Assembly (NCBI GenBank): GCA_024734555.1
Contig: JANPWX010000054.1
Coordinates: forward strand, 5,503,057 to 5,567,056
Reading direction: 5' to 3'
DNA length: 64,000 bases
Source of the DNA: Trochalopteron elliotii
Lineage: Eukaryota; Chordata; Aves; Passeriformes; Leiothrichidae
Shown: positions 11,226 to 24,687 of the stretch, one piece after another
How positions within the stretch are numbered: the first letter of the stretch is position 1
Layout: each line of letters starts with the position of its first letter
Notes under the pieces: generated by a model
Seen by the model: only the letters and a program-made list of their open reading frames with translations
Told to the model about the DNA's origin: nothing
Databases searched by the model: none
Translations under genes and position numbers: made by a program

Positions 11226-14200
11226 AAACACTCTGTAAGTTAGCTATGAATGTACTATTGCTTTATTTACCTTCAATTCTTGCATTTTTCAACAAACTTC
11301 ACCACACTCTTTTAGCATTTTCAGTCCAATAGAATTTGAAACTTTGACCACCTACATTGGTGAAGGGTACATCCAACTGAAACATAAAGGAATAATGTAA
11401 CAAATGTGTAGTGTATCTCAGTATATATGTGTGGAAATAGTGTCAGAATCTAATACAAACACAAGGTAGTATGTCCAATTTCAATCATAATTGAGTTTGA
11501 GCAGACTGTTATTTAAAATGAAATCAGGAATTTTTGATTTCTCTTTAATTATTTTGTTAAGACTAATTATTTTTCCATTAAAAACTATATTATTTCTGTA
11601 TTTATCTAATCCAGTGGTCTGTATTTTCTCTAAAATAAAACACAGATGATGCAGATTCCAAGGCACCATTTCAGTTCTTTCTTCCTCAAACAAAATAAAA
11701 CCAATATCATGTTCATCACAAAGTAGCTTTTTCCATACTCAAACTTTGTTGAATCACCTGGATTTGTGAAAACTGATGTCTTTCAAAACTGAACCAAATG
11801 GAAAACACTTTTTTTTCTTCTCCTTCATTTCATTAACATGTGAAAAGTCTTTTCACTCAATATCAGCTTGTTTGTTTGTGTTCCTTTGATTGTAATTCAA
11901 ATCTCAAAAATTATGAGGAAGCTAAGTATGCTAGACATGTATTCTCTTTAGGCTTTGAGGCAATTTCATTACTGAGTTGTTGGCTAGTTTAGGAATGCTG
12001 TGTCAAAGACAGTCTGTGTGAATAAATTAACAAGTGTCCAAAGGGAAACACTTCTCAGAGCAAAGAGTACACTCTCTAGAGCAGTTCTCCCAAATGACAC
12101 TTCTGAAATGGATTTTAGACATAATATGAATTTTTAGTTATACTCAGTGAAGTCTGTATGGGTTTTCCTTCTTATTTCTCCTCGTGTCTTTCCCAGCCTT
12201 TTCAAGTTAATGGTGTGTATTTGAGAAAAATGTTCTTTTTCCTCGGGGCACCAGCAGTGTTGGGTAACGTTTAGTGAAACATGCATCATCCCAAGTGATC
12301 TGTAGGTTACACAGAGGACAATACCAGGATCCACACGGTGAAGCAACCAGAGTAAAAGCTAAGTAAACTGTTGATTTATAAGGAAGCTTGGAGCCTGGAG
12401 CCACATGGTACTTGAAACCATGTAGCAAACGATTTTTTGTGTTGTAGAGATACTGGAGGTTTATGGGACAAGATCAATGCATCAAGATGTACAAGGGCAC
12501 AAAGTGTGTGGTGGTAACAGAAAATGAGATACACAACTCTCTGTCTGTTAAAGACTTCTTTCCAACTTTCGCAATGAAAAGACTCAAGTTCTTTCCTAAC
12601 ATTACAGATTCTGCCATGAAACTCAAAAAGATAAAACACTCGAAATTCCTATGAAACTGCATGCTGTATACCCATCTATGTGCATGTGTGACACTATAAA
12701 AGTTCCAGATCCTAAAGAAGTCAAAAACCACTCTCAAAACAGAAATACAACCACAGCTTTACAAATCACATTTGAGGCAAGGTTCTAGGAAAATAATAAA
12801 TTTAAACAGGCATCCTCACATCCATAGAAAAGAACATGGAATCTTTTAGCAGAGTAGCCTTTCTTCAGCTCCTAAACACCTATAAACTCTGCCTTCCTCA
12901 CAACTTTACAATCACTGCTGTGTCATATCTAACACGCTGTACATATAATAAACAAGAAATGGCCCCACAGAACTCCAGGACACAGTTCAGGTCAGGAAAT
13001 ACTGCTACACCAGGACACGGTTCAGGCATGGGGACACCACTGGGGTGTGTGCAGCAGAACAATGACCTGCCCTGCCAGGAGCCACCTGGAACTGTGCATA
13101 TCCCATCTCCTGCTCTTGGGGAGCAAAACAGAACAGAACTGGGACAGGACAGAACTAAAATAGACCACCTCTATGTTACCAGGAGCTGCAGAAAGCACCT
13201 ACTCTGTTACAGTTCTTAACTGCTTTATAGCTGGTGACTGGTTTGAGAGGAAAGGAAGCAATACAGAAAGCCTTACCCTTCTAAGAAAGCCAAATATTGC
13301 TATAGATAGTTTCTTCAGGAGGAAAATGAAAGAAAGAGTTAATTAAACCCACTGTCTGTGGTTTGAAATATTAACCTGACATTGGTCTTTATCTCGTGTG
13401 AAACATCTTTAATGATTCTATTTATGCCTTTACGTTTCTCTCATTGTTTTGCTCACTGTCCTCTGTTGCCACAAGTATTATTACACTTTCAGTAGTAGTA
13501 ATAAAACAATTACTGAGCCTCTCTGCTGTTTAATGGGTTTGAAACCTCAGGAGCTGAAAATAATTAAGTTGGGTTTTTGTGCTTGCAATGAAGTTTGATA
13601 TTTGATGAAAAAGAAAGAAAAAGAAAACAAAACTAGCAGAAAGATCCATAAATATTAAAGTCAAATGGGACCACTGAATGGGTCTGACTTCCAGCATACC
13701 ACAGCAACCCTGTCATTTCATCCAATTTTACCTGTGTCAAACCTAGTATCTTATATAGGTAAGTCCATTATTATAAAAATAGTTTCAGACCTCAACAATG
13801 ATAATATAAGCTGCAAGTGCAGGACCTTACAGCTGCGGATCAGAACAGAGTGGGATCATTCCTGTCTCTTCACACCAGCTAACCTAAAGCCCCCCACCTT
13901 GCAGCACATTCATCCTGTCTAAACATGGCAATTCAATCTGAAAATGCATTTCTCACAGAAAGCTGAGAGAAAGTTTAAAAAGAAAGGGAAACTGGTAAGA
14001 AGACCTGAGCTAGAATTCAACAGAGATGACAAGTCCTTCTACCACTTGTTATAAACAAAAACCCTAAAACTTATAATTTCAGAAGTCTCAGGAAAATTGC
14101 AGCCATCACACTACATCACACTACTAATTTTGGGGGTTTCCTGCCTGAATAATGTGCTTTTTCCTCAGTATTGTTTCATGGATAACATAATGGGGAAAGA

Positions 14201-14483
14201 GACATAACTGCTAGGTTTAACAATAATCAAAAGATTATCAGTGCTGCACCCCAAAAGGTAAATGTAAATGTTAACTCAGTGAAATTTCTTGCAAAGAGAA
14301 TGTATAAAGTTGTCTGGAGCCAAATGCACACATAACATAAAGGATTAGAAAAATGGAAGGATGGATTTTACACAGTAGGAAAGAACAGGACGAAGAGAGA
14401 CAACATGTCCGACACAGTGGATTTAGAGATGAATCAATAAAGAAATAAGGATTAAATACAAATGAATACAAAAGAAAACAAAT
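11226..14483. other. Intronic or intergenic sequence without a gene
   Basis: AT-rich sequence. A slightly GC-richer patch at 12960-13150 has a 17-base direct repeat with one mismatch (copies at 12975 and 13010, 35 bases apart). A consensus donor, ATAG|GTAAGT, occurs at 13758, but the upstream acceptor candidates are poor. I see no supportable gene. Confidence 0.5.
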
Positions 14484-14962
14484 TATGGAATTGTTAAGTT
14501 GGAAAAGACCTCCAGGATCAGCAAGTCCAACCTTTGGCCAAATACTACCTTGTCAAATAAACCATGGCACTGAGCAACATTCAGTCACTTCTTGAACACT
14601 TCCAGGGACAGTGACTCTACCCCTCCCTGGGCAGCCCATTCCAATGTCTGACCACCCTTTCAGCCAGTGAAGAAATTCTGCCTGATGTCCAACTTGCCCT
14701 GGTGTGGCTTGAGGAGGTTCCCCCTCATCCTGTGACTGGTTGTCTGGGAGAGGAGACTGACCCCCTGGCTGCAGCCTCCTTTCAGGGAGTTGTACAGAGT
14801 GACAGGGTCTCCTCCAAGCCTCCTTTTCTCCAGGCTGAGCACCCCCAGCTCCCTCAGCTGCTCCTCACAGGACTTGTGCTCCAGACTCTTCACCACCTCC
14901 CCCTTCTCTGGATACACTCCAGCACCTCAATGTCCTTCTTGAAGCGAGGGGCCCAGAACTGG
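14484..14962 (-). mobile_element. CR1 LINE, about 480 bp, 5'-truncated
   Basis: The plus strand is a clear antisense CR1 3' region. In order it shows GTTGGAAAAGACC, AGTCCAACC, CACTTCCAGGGACAGTGACTC, CCTGGGCAGCCCATTCC, a diverged ACCCTTTCAG, CCAACTTGCCCTGG, TTCTCCAGGCTGAGCACCCC, CAGCTCCCTCAGCTGCTC and, at the right end, GGGGCCCAGAACTGG. The 3' end is at the left, and the right end at about 14962 is the truncation point. The long frames here on both strands (14660-15079) come from this repeat and are not a host gene. The copy is moderately well preserved. Confidence 0.93.
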
Positions 14963-17900
14963 AATGAAACAAAGTTCCAAATACAACATTTAGGTGATGT
15001 AACAGATGTCCCCTCCCAGAAAGCCAGGGCTGTCCTACGATCCATTACTGTGAGCAGAAACTGGAACCTGTGTCTGTAGATCTCAACCTTCTGACATGGC
15101 ATCTGCCCCTTCAGCTCACAGTCCTCGTGCCACGGGAGCAGGGATAATGCCTGCTGGAGGTGAGCTGGGGTAGGGATGGGGGCTGATGCTGTTAGAGTCC
15201 AGATACCACAGCAAAACATGGTTGTCACTCTGACATTAGTTTATTTCACACTACAAAATCAATTCAACATCTTTCATGGTCCTGTCAATCACATTCTGAA
15301 GCACTGTGGGACAAATGAGTTTTCTGCGTGGCAGTGGGATAGGGATCATGAATTCTGATCCTTCTGTTGGACAGTTCAGTACCCATAAATTGTCAAGACA
15401 GCAGAAGCCACACTGCATTTTAGTCTCCCACTGCCAGTGCACAGGGGTGTCCATACACAAGGAACAGATTATTGTAGATGGTGGAGGTACGGGACAGTGA
15501 TTTTTGAGAGGGACAAAAGAAATAAAAGGTCTAGAAACAACCACTGAAATGGAAGATGTGCAAACATCTTAAAAATACTGAAGTAGTACAGAACTGTAGT
15601 CTGCTGCGGAAAGAAATCCTGAAGAGAAGAAATGTGGCTGCCAGTATATCACTAGTACAGAAGTGGAAAGCTGTAGAACTATGTGGAGATTTGATTTTCA
15701 CATGTTTTGACTCAGAGCCATGCTAAATCATTACATCCTCTTTTCACTGAACATCTTAGATTGCTAGAGCCAAGCTTTCTGTGCCAGTTAATCTGCTGGG
15801 GATGAAAATTTCTGTGATACTAGCTGAGCATTTCAAGTAAGGAAAATCAGAAGAAAAATCAAAAGAAAAGCAAACCAATATGTATTATTTCATCTATCAT
15901 CCATGTATAGTCACTAAATAACAGCATTGTTTTTATCTTCAGATCTGTACTGTTAATTCACAGTGACTAATATCCCATTCATATAATGTTTCTTGATATG
16001 TTTTGACAGCCAGAAAATAGCTCCTCTGCCTGAACTTAGGAAACAATTTATTTTCTGGGGTGAAAATGTAAATACAAGGCACAGCAGAAATAGCTCAGTC
16101 ATCCTTTGGTAAATATAAAATTAGTGTTACATACATATACCTCTCATTAAGAAACCTATCATACATGTATTAAACTGCTTAGAAAGTAGAGCCCCATATT
16201 GCTAAAATGTTATTACTGTTGTGACAGCAGTCATGGGACAGGCACAGAAGAGAAGAATAAACTGAACTTTTTCAAATCACAGATGGTATGGCAATTGTCC
16301 CAGAAACAGGGTAGAAGTAGTAAGAAAATTAAGTTTAAGGTCCCCACTCTGGAATACAGACTGATGTCCTATAAGTGGTATCTCAGCCTTCTGTAGTGAG
16401 TCTTGTGTAATTCTATGTGAATAAATCCTGTGCTTTCATCACCCACCCCTCAGTTCTGATCACTGCCCAGGGTCTGACTCCAAACTGCCAGCTCTTACCT
16501 AGGCCTCTGTGAATATAAATAACCAAATGTCTCCAACAGGCCAGGCAGCAGCTGACTCCAGGGTTTTAAAGGTCAATAATTTCTTTTTAAAAATCAATAT
16601 ATTTGTAACTGGTGTAAAAGCTTCCAGCCTAAAAATGTGCTTAAATGGACAATCCAACAGGGCTTTTTTCCAAGCCACATGAATTTTAACAATGCTCATA
16701 CTTGTCAGTTTTCAGATTGTCAGAAGGCCTTTTATAAGGGATGGGGATTTCTGAAGATTAAATTCTGCTCCTTTCCAGGAAACCACCTCTTCATCATCCC
16801 CTGTTCACAGTTTATCACAGACAATGGATACAATTCAACTGTGATGACTCAGGTACATTTAGACAGGAAAAGTGTGTAAGCAATAACCAAGCAATGGCAT
16901 TTTGCTGTGCCAAAAGGAAGTGGGCATGGTGTGCTTAGCTTCCCTGAAAGAAGCACTTTCTTTTAGCTCACTCTGTTCTCCAGCCATTTCTGTAAGAGTC
17001 ATCACTGCTTCAAAAACAGAAGGGATTGTCTGTAATCCAAGAGAAATGGCTCAAGCTAACGGCCTCCCCCCACTTGTATAAATGCTTGTGCAATAAATAA
17101 GTATCTGAGTGGAATCACTTGCTCTTCTCCTGGAAACTATTTGTTTGGTAAGCTATGATACATTTAATTTATTATTTATAGACCTAAGTTTTCACATCAT
17201 AATAAGCCATATTGAGCAGACTTGAATACCAGCATTTGAAATAAGTGTGATTGAGAAACATATTGGGTTGAAAAGAATTCAGATAATTTGATTTCCCTTC
17301 GTGCTCCATCTTTTGCTGCATCCACAAGGAGCAATAAATCAGAATAACTGCTACCTAAAGAAAGCCTTAAAAGAAAGGTTACAGCAGGGTACAGGTCATG
17401 CAAGCAACAAGTGCCTACATGAAAATAGCTCTAAGGGTTGCCTTTGGTCAAGATTTTTAGACTCCAAGACAAGCCTCATCATTTCCTTGTAAGAGGGGCT
17501 TAGAGAAAATAGGCTAGGGAGCAACACAGGACCCACAGGAACTCAGTTTCCTAAAATTAGGTCAGCACTGGTATAAAATTAGATTCAGTGTTCTGCTGAC
17601 CGAACTGAAAAGAGGAGGAGTAATTTTTAATCACAAATTCTTGAGGGTAATGATATATCTTGCTGGAAGTCACCAAGTACAGGCCACAAACTTGCACAGT
17701 GGTTAGCTCCTTCCTCTTCCCAACATTGCTAAAACTCATTTGAAGCCTGAACACAACCAAAACTTATAAATTAACTACGAGGGACAAATTGTTTCAAGTC
17801 AAAGCAGGCAGCAGTATTTAGATAAATGATTACACTCTATACTAACACAGCATTCAGTATAGGACTTACTTATCTACTATAATTGATTTCTCAATTAAAT

Positions 17901-20061
17901 TGTCTGATGAAATTGCTTTTGTTGGGGGGCATGGGGGGCTGTGAAACTAAAATTAGAAAAAAATCAACAACACACAAAACCATAACATACTTCAATTCAA
18001 ATCACCCAGACATTACAAATACTTTGGTGAAGTGGAGGCTGTAATTATAAAAAAGCATGAAATAGCAACCTTGGAGCATACTGAACAATGATCTTGAACA
18101 ATAACTTTCTAAAATCAATTCTAGCCATCTATTGTCTTACAACGCAGCTCTGAGGTTTAGAAATTAAGCTCTGGCGAGAAAGAAACATTGTTTTCTAATA
18201 ATGAATGGACTAACCTGGTATTACCGAATCACCTGAGCAAAACATCTAGACCCAAGCAATCAGAAAGAAGGCAACACAAAAAACAATGCCCACTTCTACG
18301 TATTGCAGGACTATTTCAAAATATTTTATTATAAATTTGTTTGACCTACAGTAACATCATTCTGATCTGCAGCCAATTGTTTTCCTACCCATGCCACTGT
18401 TCAGTCCCGCTGAGGTCACATCCCCAGTGGATCCCTCTCCAGAGGGCTGGGTGCATGGACTGGCTCAGGGGCATCTTGCTGACTGCAGCCAGCAAATGCA
18501 GAAATCCAGAGCAATGTCCAGAGGAACACCTACTGGACTGAAAATCCAGAAAAGCCATTTTGTGGATTGCCATAATGTGTAAGGATATTGGAAGCTGCCA
18601 AGGTTGTAAAGCAGACCTTGACAATTCTGGGACAGAATTTCCCTGTGTACCTGGGGAACAGGCTATCTAGTGGAATGTAGGAGTTTGTTGGTTTGCAGTT
18701 ATAGTTTCTCCAGAAGCTCAGCATGAAATAATCTAACCTGAATCTATCAAAGACTTGGACCAAAAAAAAAAAAAATCTAATTCCTCCAGCATCTCAGTAT
18801 GGCAAAAGAAAGGCCTAATCAGTATAAAAGTCCAAAAATTACCTTCTCTCAGTCATCCAACATCAATACTAGTTCATGGTTAATAAAGGTTAGGAAATAA
18901 GCTCCTGGGCTACTGGCCTGGATCAGCCTGGAATAGAGATTCTTAATACTGTTGTAGAGACTGTTTAGCTGGAACTGTAAATTGCAAGGAGAGTGACTCC
19001 CTCACTCTGCAGAGCCTGTACAGCACATCAGAAGAAGGTTAATGAATGCCAGGGTGAGAAGTACTAATGAGATAGCAAACAGTGCTTTGAAGAGATCTGG
19101 CTTTTGGCAGCCAGAGAAACACCTACCTTCTCTACATATGATCACTGACTGGGAACTGAATTCCTAGCCAGGTCTCTGCTGAGATGCTGAGTTATGGAGG
19201 AACTCCTCTATCCTGTGCTGCCATTGCTTTTGAGGCTTTACCATACAGCTTCAGATCCAAATGAATAATCACATTAATTCCCTTAGCATTCTCCAGGGGC
19301 AATATAATGGGTACTTGCAATGCTGATGCCTTTAAGCTTTCCCAGCAAACTTCCCTGTGCAGGCTTATCCCCTACTGTGTTCCAAATAGCTTATGTGAAA
19401 CCTGGAACAAGCAACTACTTAGGGAAGGGACAGTCAGTGACAAAGGATGCCATAACCAACCCATACAATGCAGCAGCATGCCAGGAACAGCACTATATAT
19501 ACGTGCATTTATTGCAGGTGTGACAGCCTCAGTGAGTAATGGAGTGCTAAAATGCGTGCTGGTTTTTCACAAACTGCTGGGAAGCATATTGTTCTCATAC
19601 GTGCTGGGGATCAGAAGTGCCAGTTGTGCTTATTTTCTAAAACTTCTTGGGTGAAGAGCTTGCCAATCTGCGTGGGTATTTCGTGGCTGATTAATTTTAT
19701 AGATAGTGCTAGGTAAGAACCCTCTAACTTACTGAATCCAATAGCAATTTTAATCAAACTCTAGCTGCTTGCTAATTTGGAGACATAGAGTGCTACTTTA
19801 TTGGCTTCTATAGACTGCTTGCTCTCCCTATATATAAGTAGTTTAGAGAAATCTTCTGGCATACCTGTTTCTTTCCAGAAGAATGGACCTACACAAGGGA
19901 TTAACTGCAAACCTCAAGGTTTCATGCAAAAAAGCAATTTAAGAATAGCACAGCTGATAGATTTATACACCATTTTTTAGCAACTTTCTAATATAATAGC
20001 AACTAGAAAAACAAACTTCAAATTTTAAAACAACTTGCATACTGAAACACAAAATCCAAAA

Positions 20062-20081
20062 TATAATAATAATAATAATAT
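20062..20081. repeat. (AAT)n microsatellite
   Basis: About six to seven AAT units in a perfect run, with no coding context. Confidence 0.9.
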
Positions 20082-21989
20082 CCAAAAATATTACTTGTCA
20101 TGTAGACTACTGACCAGGTTGTGAAATGTTACAAACCATCCTATCCAATAAGCTGCCAGCTAATATTGCAAAATATGCACAAACCTGTGCCTAACCCTTC
20201 AAGGAAATGTGGAACTGAATGAGGATTTGTAGGAAATTCTGTTTCAGCATCATGATCAACAAATAATACTATGTGAGTTCCTGGGCCTACTCCCTTTCTA
20301 TAATCTACACTTTTCTATAATCTCATTGTGTAAATCAACAAAAGCAGCTTCTGAGCCCCTGTTCACAGTATGAGAACAGTAACTACGTGAATCCAGTGAA
20401 TCTCTGAAAGTCATTCTCCAGAGGGGGATTTCCTTTTGTAATCTGATGCAGCATCTTTGTGCCCAGACTCATTTGAAGGTGTCTATGTTTCAAATCTTAC
20501 AAAAAGTTTACAATTAATAACTTTTCTTAATTCCAGTTTTAGATTCAGTATCATTTCCCCTATAAGATCTGTACAAGCCCATAGATTCTTTCAAGATCAG
20601 GGTTTTATCCTCTTGAGTTTGCAAGAGTTTTGGGTAGGTATCTTTTTTTGTGCTTTAATGTTTGCTACTTTTTCCTAGATGGCATATTATATGTCAGAGG
20701 CAAAGAATTAGCTTCTCTGAAGGGTTGGTTTGTTTTTTTTTTTTAATTGGTTTTAAGTTACATTGTCCACTGAGGACACACACATTATGGAGGTGCTGAA
20801 GTTGGAAAAAAAAAACCTGTTTCAAATCAGGACAATGGAGATTTTTGAAAACCAGATGACTACACAACACATAAATAATAGCTATTTCTATGACTATTTT
20901 TCTTATCACTGGGTACTCAAATAGCAGCCTTGAAATAAAACTTAAAAACTCAGAAACCTCTACTAACAGCAAAGGACTTACTTTGTTGATCAGCCCTATA
21001 GAAGGAAATGGGAAAAACCTTGTGCTCATCAAAACTGATAGATACAGCTCATTAACTAAACCATACTGCCACTGACAAAATTATAATTTTCTGAATTCCA
21101 TGCCTTTCCCTAAACTAGACCATGTGATTCCATGGATATTGTACAGATCATGACATTGCTTTAGACACACTGGCTGATCCGCCCTTACAACTCCTAGAGA
21201 GAGGCAGCATGGAGATTCCCATGCAAACACACCAGTTGTGCCAGCCTGTGACATCCACCACAGATGTTTTCAGTAATTTGTACTACAACTCCAGCAAAGG
21301 AGGACTGCAGGCTCCAAGGGGCCTGAATCCAGCCCTCTCAAATGGATTCATACTGTCATAACCATATTTTACTTTAAAAGCACAGGTAGAAAATCATGTC
21401 ATCAAGTAGAACGTGTATTTGCTGGCTTTATCTAAGCCTACATGCATTGCCTATGATAAGCCAATTAGGCTCTTTTGAGACCTGATACCATCTGTTGGAA
21501 TCACTGGCAGCCCACAGTCAGTGGTGCCTCAGCTCCTCAGTGAGTTTCACATTTTACCACTCAGAACTCCCAATTGCCCTCCCCAGCACCAGAATGAAAC
21601 AGAAAAAAAGCTTTAGTCCTTTTCTATTATGAAATGAGGAATAAGAGACAAAGCACACATTTGTGTATGTGTAAAGTCAGTTCTTGCATTTCCACACTCA
21701 CTACACTTCTGATTTTACCTTGAAGAGAGGAAGGTTTTCTGTTGCCATAGCAACCATGTTAACAAATAGCAGCACAGCTTTAACACAAATGGTGTGACTG
21801 TCAGGAGTTGGAGATAGTCTAACAGGCTTCTTATTAGAGCCCCCCCAATTACACACTTTTTAGCGAAAACAAATATGTCACCTTTTTTTTTTTCATATTG
21901 TATATTTCTCGTTTCACAACAGCGAAGGGTTTTGTTTACATAGGATATACCTTTACCAAGAGCTTCTAAATTTGATACACCTTATCCTT

Positions 21990-22140
21990 CGTGCCTTAGG
22001 AAGGCATCACATGATTGCAGCATTCTTTAAAAGGCATAAATTGATTTGCATAAATGCCTGTCTCAGTGAGCTAACTGGGGGGCTATAAATACAGCTGCTG
22101 TCTTCAGGATTACTTAGCAAATTTGCTGCTCTGAAGGGGA
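21990..22140 (+). promoter_or_regulatory. Octamer plus TATA block
   Basis: A perfect octamer ATTTGCAT stands at 22044-22051, and TATAAATA follows at 22084-22091, 33 bases after the octamer ends. GAGCTAACT and CAGCTGCTG lie around it. An octamer about 30-40 bases upstream of a TATA box is the layout of several POU-factor-driven vertebrate promoters. The sequence could be a cryptic or tissue-specific promoter, an enhancer, or chance in AT-rich DNA. No convincing open frame or donor follows within 300 bases. Confidence 0.2.
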
Positions 22141-23069
22141 AAAATAAAAGCAGAGGAAAGGATAATCATCATCATCAGATGGAAGGGGAGAGAGATTGTT
22201 TAGTAAATCATCCAAAAATTAATGATGAATCTGTTGCTTCCTTTAAAAAGCAAGGACTTAAAAAAGCTAAATTCTGCAGTCATCAACACTAGAACATTTC
22301 CATTGCATGGGTTTAGAATAAATTACTTATAGTCCACTATAACAAATATTAACTTTGGCAGATTTTACTTCCAGAGAGAGCACACTGTTTTTAGCTGAAG
22401 TATAACAGCAATAAGAGTTTGCACTTCTTTGCTCCCTTCCATCTTCATACTTTCTTTCAAAGCACTTCAAGTATCAGATATCAAATATCAAGTATTAATT
22501 GGAAATATGGCCACATTTTAAGGATGAATAAATTAAGATTCCACCTCAAGGGGATGGGAAAAGTCTGGGGCATAACAAACCAGAGACCATGGTAAACAAG
22601 AAGAGGTGATTAGCTATTCTGAACACCTAAGCACTTGCTCAGCCTTTTATAAGCCAAAGAAGACAAATAAAGCTCCCCAAACAATGTCATATTAAAAAAT
22701 GTATGGATGTATTTAAATACAACCACAGTGTGTTTGTACAGATATTTGCTTAAAAAACAGCCACGAACTTTAGCTGGCTGAAGAATCCTTTTTGAATTCA
22801 CATCTCATCTCCTCAGCCAAAGCAATGACTTAGCTCCTGCATTAAATTTACTTTCCACTTCACACAGCTATTATACTAGCTCAAAAAATGGCTTTCCTCC
22901 AAACTCTTAACTAACACCATGTCAAAAACTGTTCAATAGAATTGCTCTCTCATGACACCCAGCAGCCAGGATTTTAGACTTTAGTTACACATTTCCACTT
23001 CACTGCCCATTCTTACCTGAAGAAGATACTACAGTTCCAAGATGCAATTATACAGCAGATAGAGTAGGT

Positions 23070-23091
23070 AAATTAAATTAAATTAAATTAA
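23070..23091. repeat. (AAATT)n microsatellite
   Basis: About four perfect AAATT units. Confidence 0.9.
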
Positions 23092-24435
23092 GTTTTGTTT
23101 TTACTAATTTTGTATCAAACAAATACAGAGGGGAAGGGTCTACTCTTGTTACATACAATTTCTTTTTACCCCTACAATAAATCCTGTTTCCATTGGGCTC
23201 TTTTCATCCATATTTTGTTGGTTTGGTAAAAAAAACAAGCCATAGATAAAGTTCTGTTCAGCTGTTTAAGCCCACTCTCCTTTTTACACACATGCTACAA
23301 ATCCAAGATGGAATAGGTGCTGCTAGGAAGAGTAATTTCTGAGAGTTTTCTCATTACCTCCCCTATTAGCCTCCCAAGCCTCTGGAAAGGGTTAGAAAGA
23401 TCAGCCTTCAACATTTTGAAAATTTTAGCAGCAAATACTCCTTGCTCACAAATAGCAAAGGAGCCACCAGGGCAAATTTCCTTTTTTCATGTCTTTGCAA
23501 GCTGGATCACCTTGCTAGGATAAGCAGATGCTTATTACACCTACCTTTAAAGCTGACTGAGCTCTTTATGTGTTTTATGTGTCTCTGGTAGGCAGCACCT
23601 TGGAGAGCCTGCACGAGCCAATCACACTCTGTGCTCATTTCCATTGGGATTTCTCTCCCAATATATTCTAATTATGCCTAAAACATTTATAGAACAGCTT
23701 CCATTTTAAAAAAGAACTCCCAAGCCTAATATACCATAGAGCAGATTCACTTCACCTACATCAGGCACACAGAGCAGTTTGACAGCTTTCAATTCTACCA
23801 CAATGCACATTTTCAGGATTTCTGTGAACGAAAAAAATATGCCCACCTTACACTTCAGAGAGAATTTAGACAGATATATATTAGGCTATAACTGTATGAT
23901 ATGGGGTGATATTCTGACTATAAGGACTAAAACCTACCAAGGGTATAAAATCTGTCAAATGGATGTTAAATGTCCATCAGCTTAAGCAGTATTGATTTTA
24001 CATCTTATTAACAGTAGCTTTCACAGAGTAGCACTCCTCATGAGGGTTGCTATAAGGTTTGGGGTTTGTTTTTTTTCTTCGTTCAAAGAAATTGGAATGT
24101 CTCATGAGACATTTAATAGAAAAAGACTGAACTTTTTCCAGTCAAGAATGAACATTTTGATTTATAATAAAATGTGCTCCACAATAATTAGTAGGCCAGG
24201 GTACATAAGCGGGACAGGCAAGTATCTATTTCAAAACCCTAAGAAGTATCTCTGGAAACCACATTGCCTGTTTTCAGGAAAGTTCCCTTCCTAATATGAC
24301 AAGTGAGAGAGTTTTTTTTGCCAGTGCCTCTGTACTGCATTGTTCAGGTTTAGCTGGGGTGTGCACTAGATGCAGCACTTTCCCTGGATTTCCTAGGAGT
24401 TCTAGATGTTACACAGGCTGGTTTGGAGGAGAGCT

Positions 24436-24687
24436 GGGATAAGAACGAGAGGACACAGTCTCAAGCTGTGCCAGGGGAAATATAGGCTAGATATCATGAA
24501 AAAGTTTTTTACAGAAAGGGTAATAAAGTATTGGAATGGTCTACCTGGGGAGACCATCTACCTACCATCTCTGGATGTGTTTAAAAAGACTAGATGTGGC
24601 ACTTAGTGCCATGGTTCAGTTGAGGTGAGGGTTGGGTTGGACTTGATGATCCTCGAGGTCTCTTCCAACCTAACGATTCTGATATGG
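24436..24687 (+). mobile_element. CR1 LINE 3' end, sense orientation
   Basis: The plus strand carries the sense 3' region of CR1. It shows AGAACGAGAGGACACAGTCT, GCTGTGCCAGGGGAAATATAG, CAGAAAGGGTAATAAAGTAT, TGGATGTGTTTAAAAAGAC, GATGTGGCACTTAGTGCCAT, GTTGGACTTGATGATC and GGTCTCTTCCAACCTAACG. The 3' end is at the right. It matches the antisense copy at 53.7-54.3 kb closely in wording (GTGGCACT..GTGCCATGG..CAGTTGAGGTG), so the two look like one subfamily. The frame at 24406-24606 is a frame through this repeat. Confidence 0.92.

Larger units (their letters stand above)
14963..24435. other. Long non-coding stretch of putative intron 1
   Basis: About 9.5 kb with no recognisable exon or large transposon. 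It contains (AAT)n at 20062-20081, a poly-A run near 18763-18775, two G-runs near 17922-17938 and the octamer/TATA block near 22.0 kb (listed separately). (AAATT)n lies at 23070-23091. A slightly GC-richer patch at 15090-15200 shows nothing identifiable. The open frames are short and overlap on opposite strands. Confidence 0.5.

Noticed and set aside
13696..13757. Possible exon ending at the ATAG|GTAAGT donor at 13758
   Set aside because: The donor is good and one frame is open, but the only acceptor (ACTTCCAG) has a weak pyrimidine tract.
14660..15228. Overlapping frames of 85-125 codons on both strands
   Set aside because: Most of this is the CR1 copy at 14484-14962 plus its flank; not a host gene.
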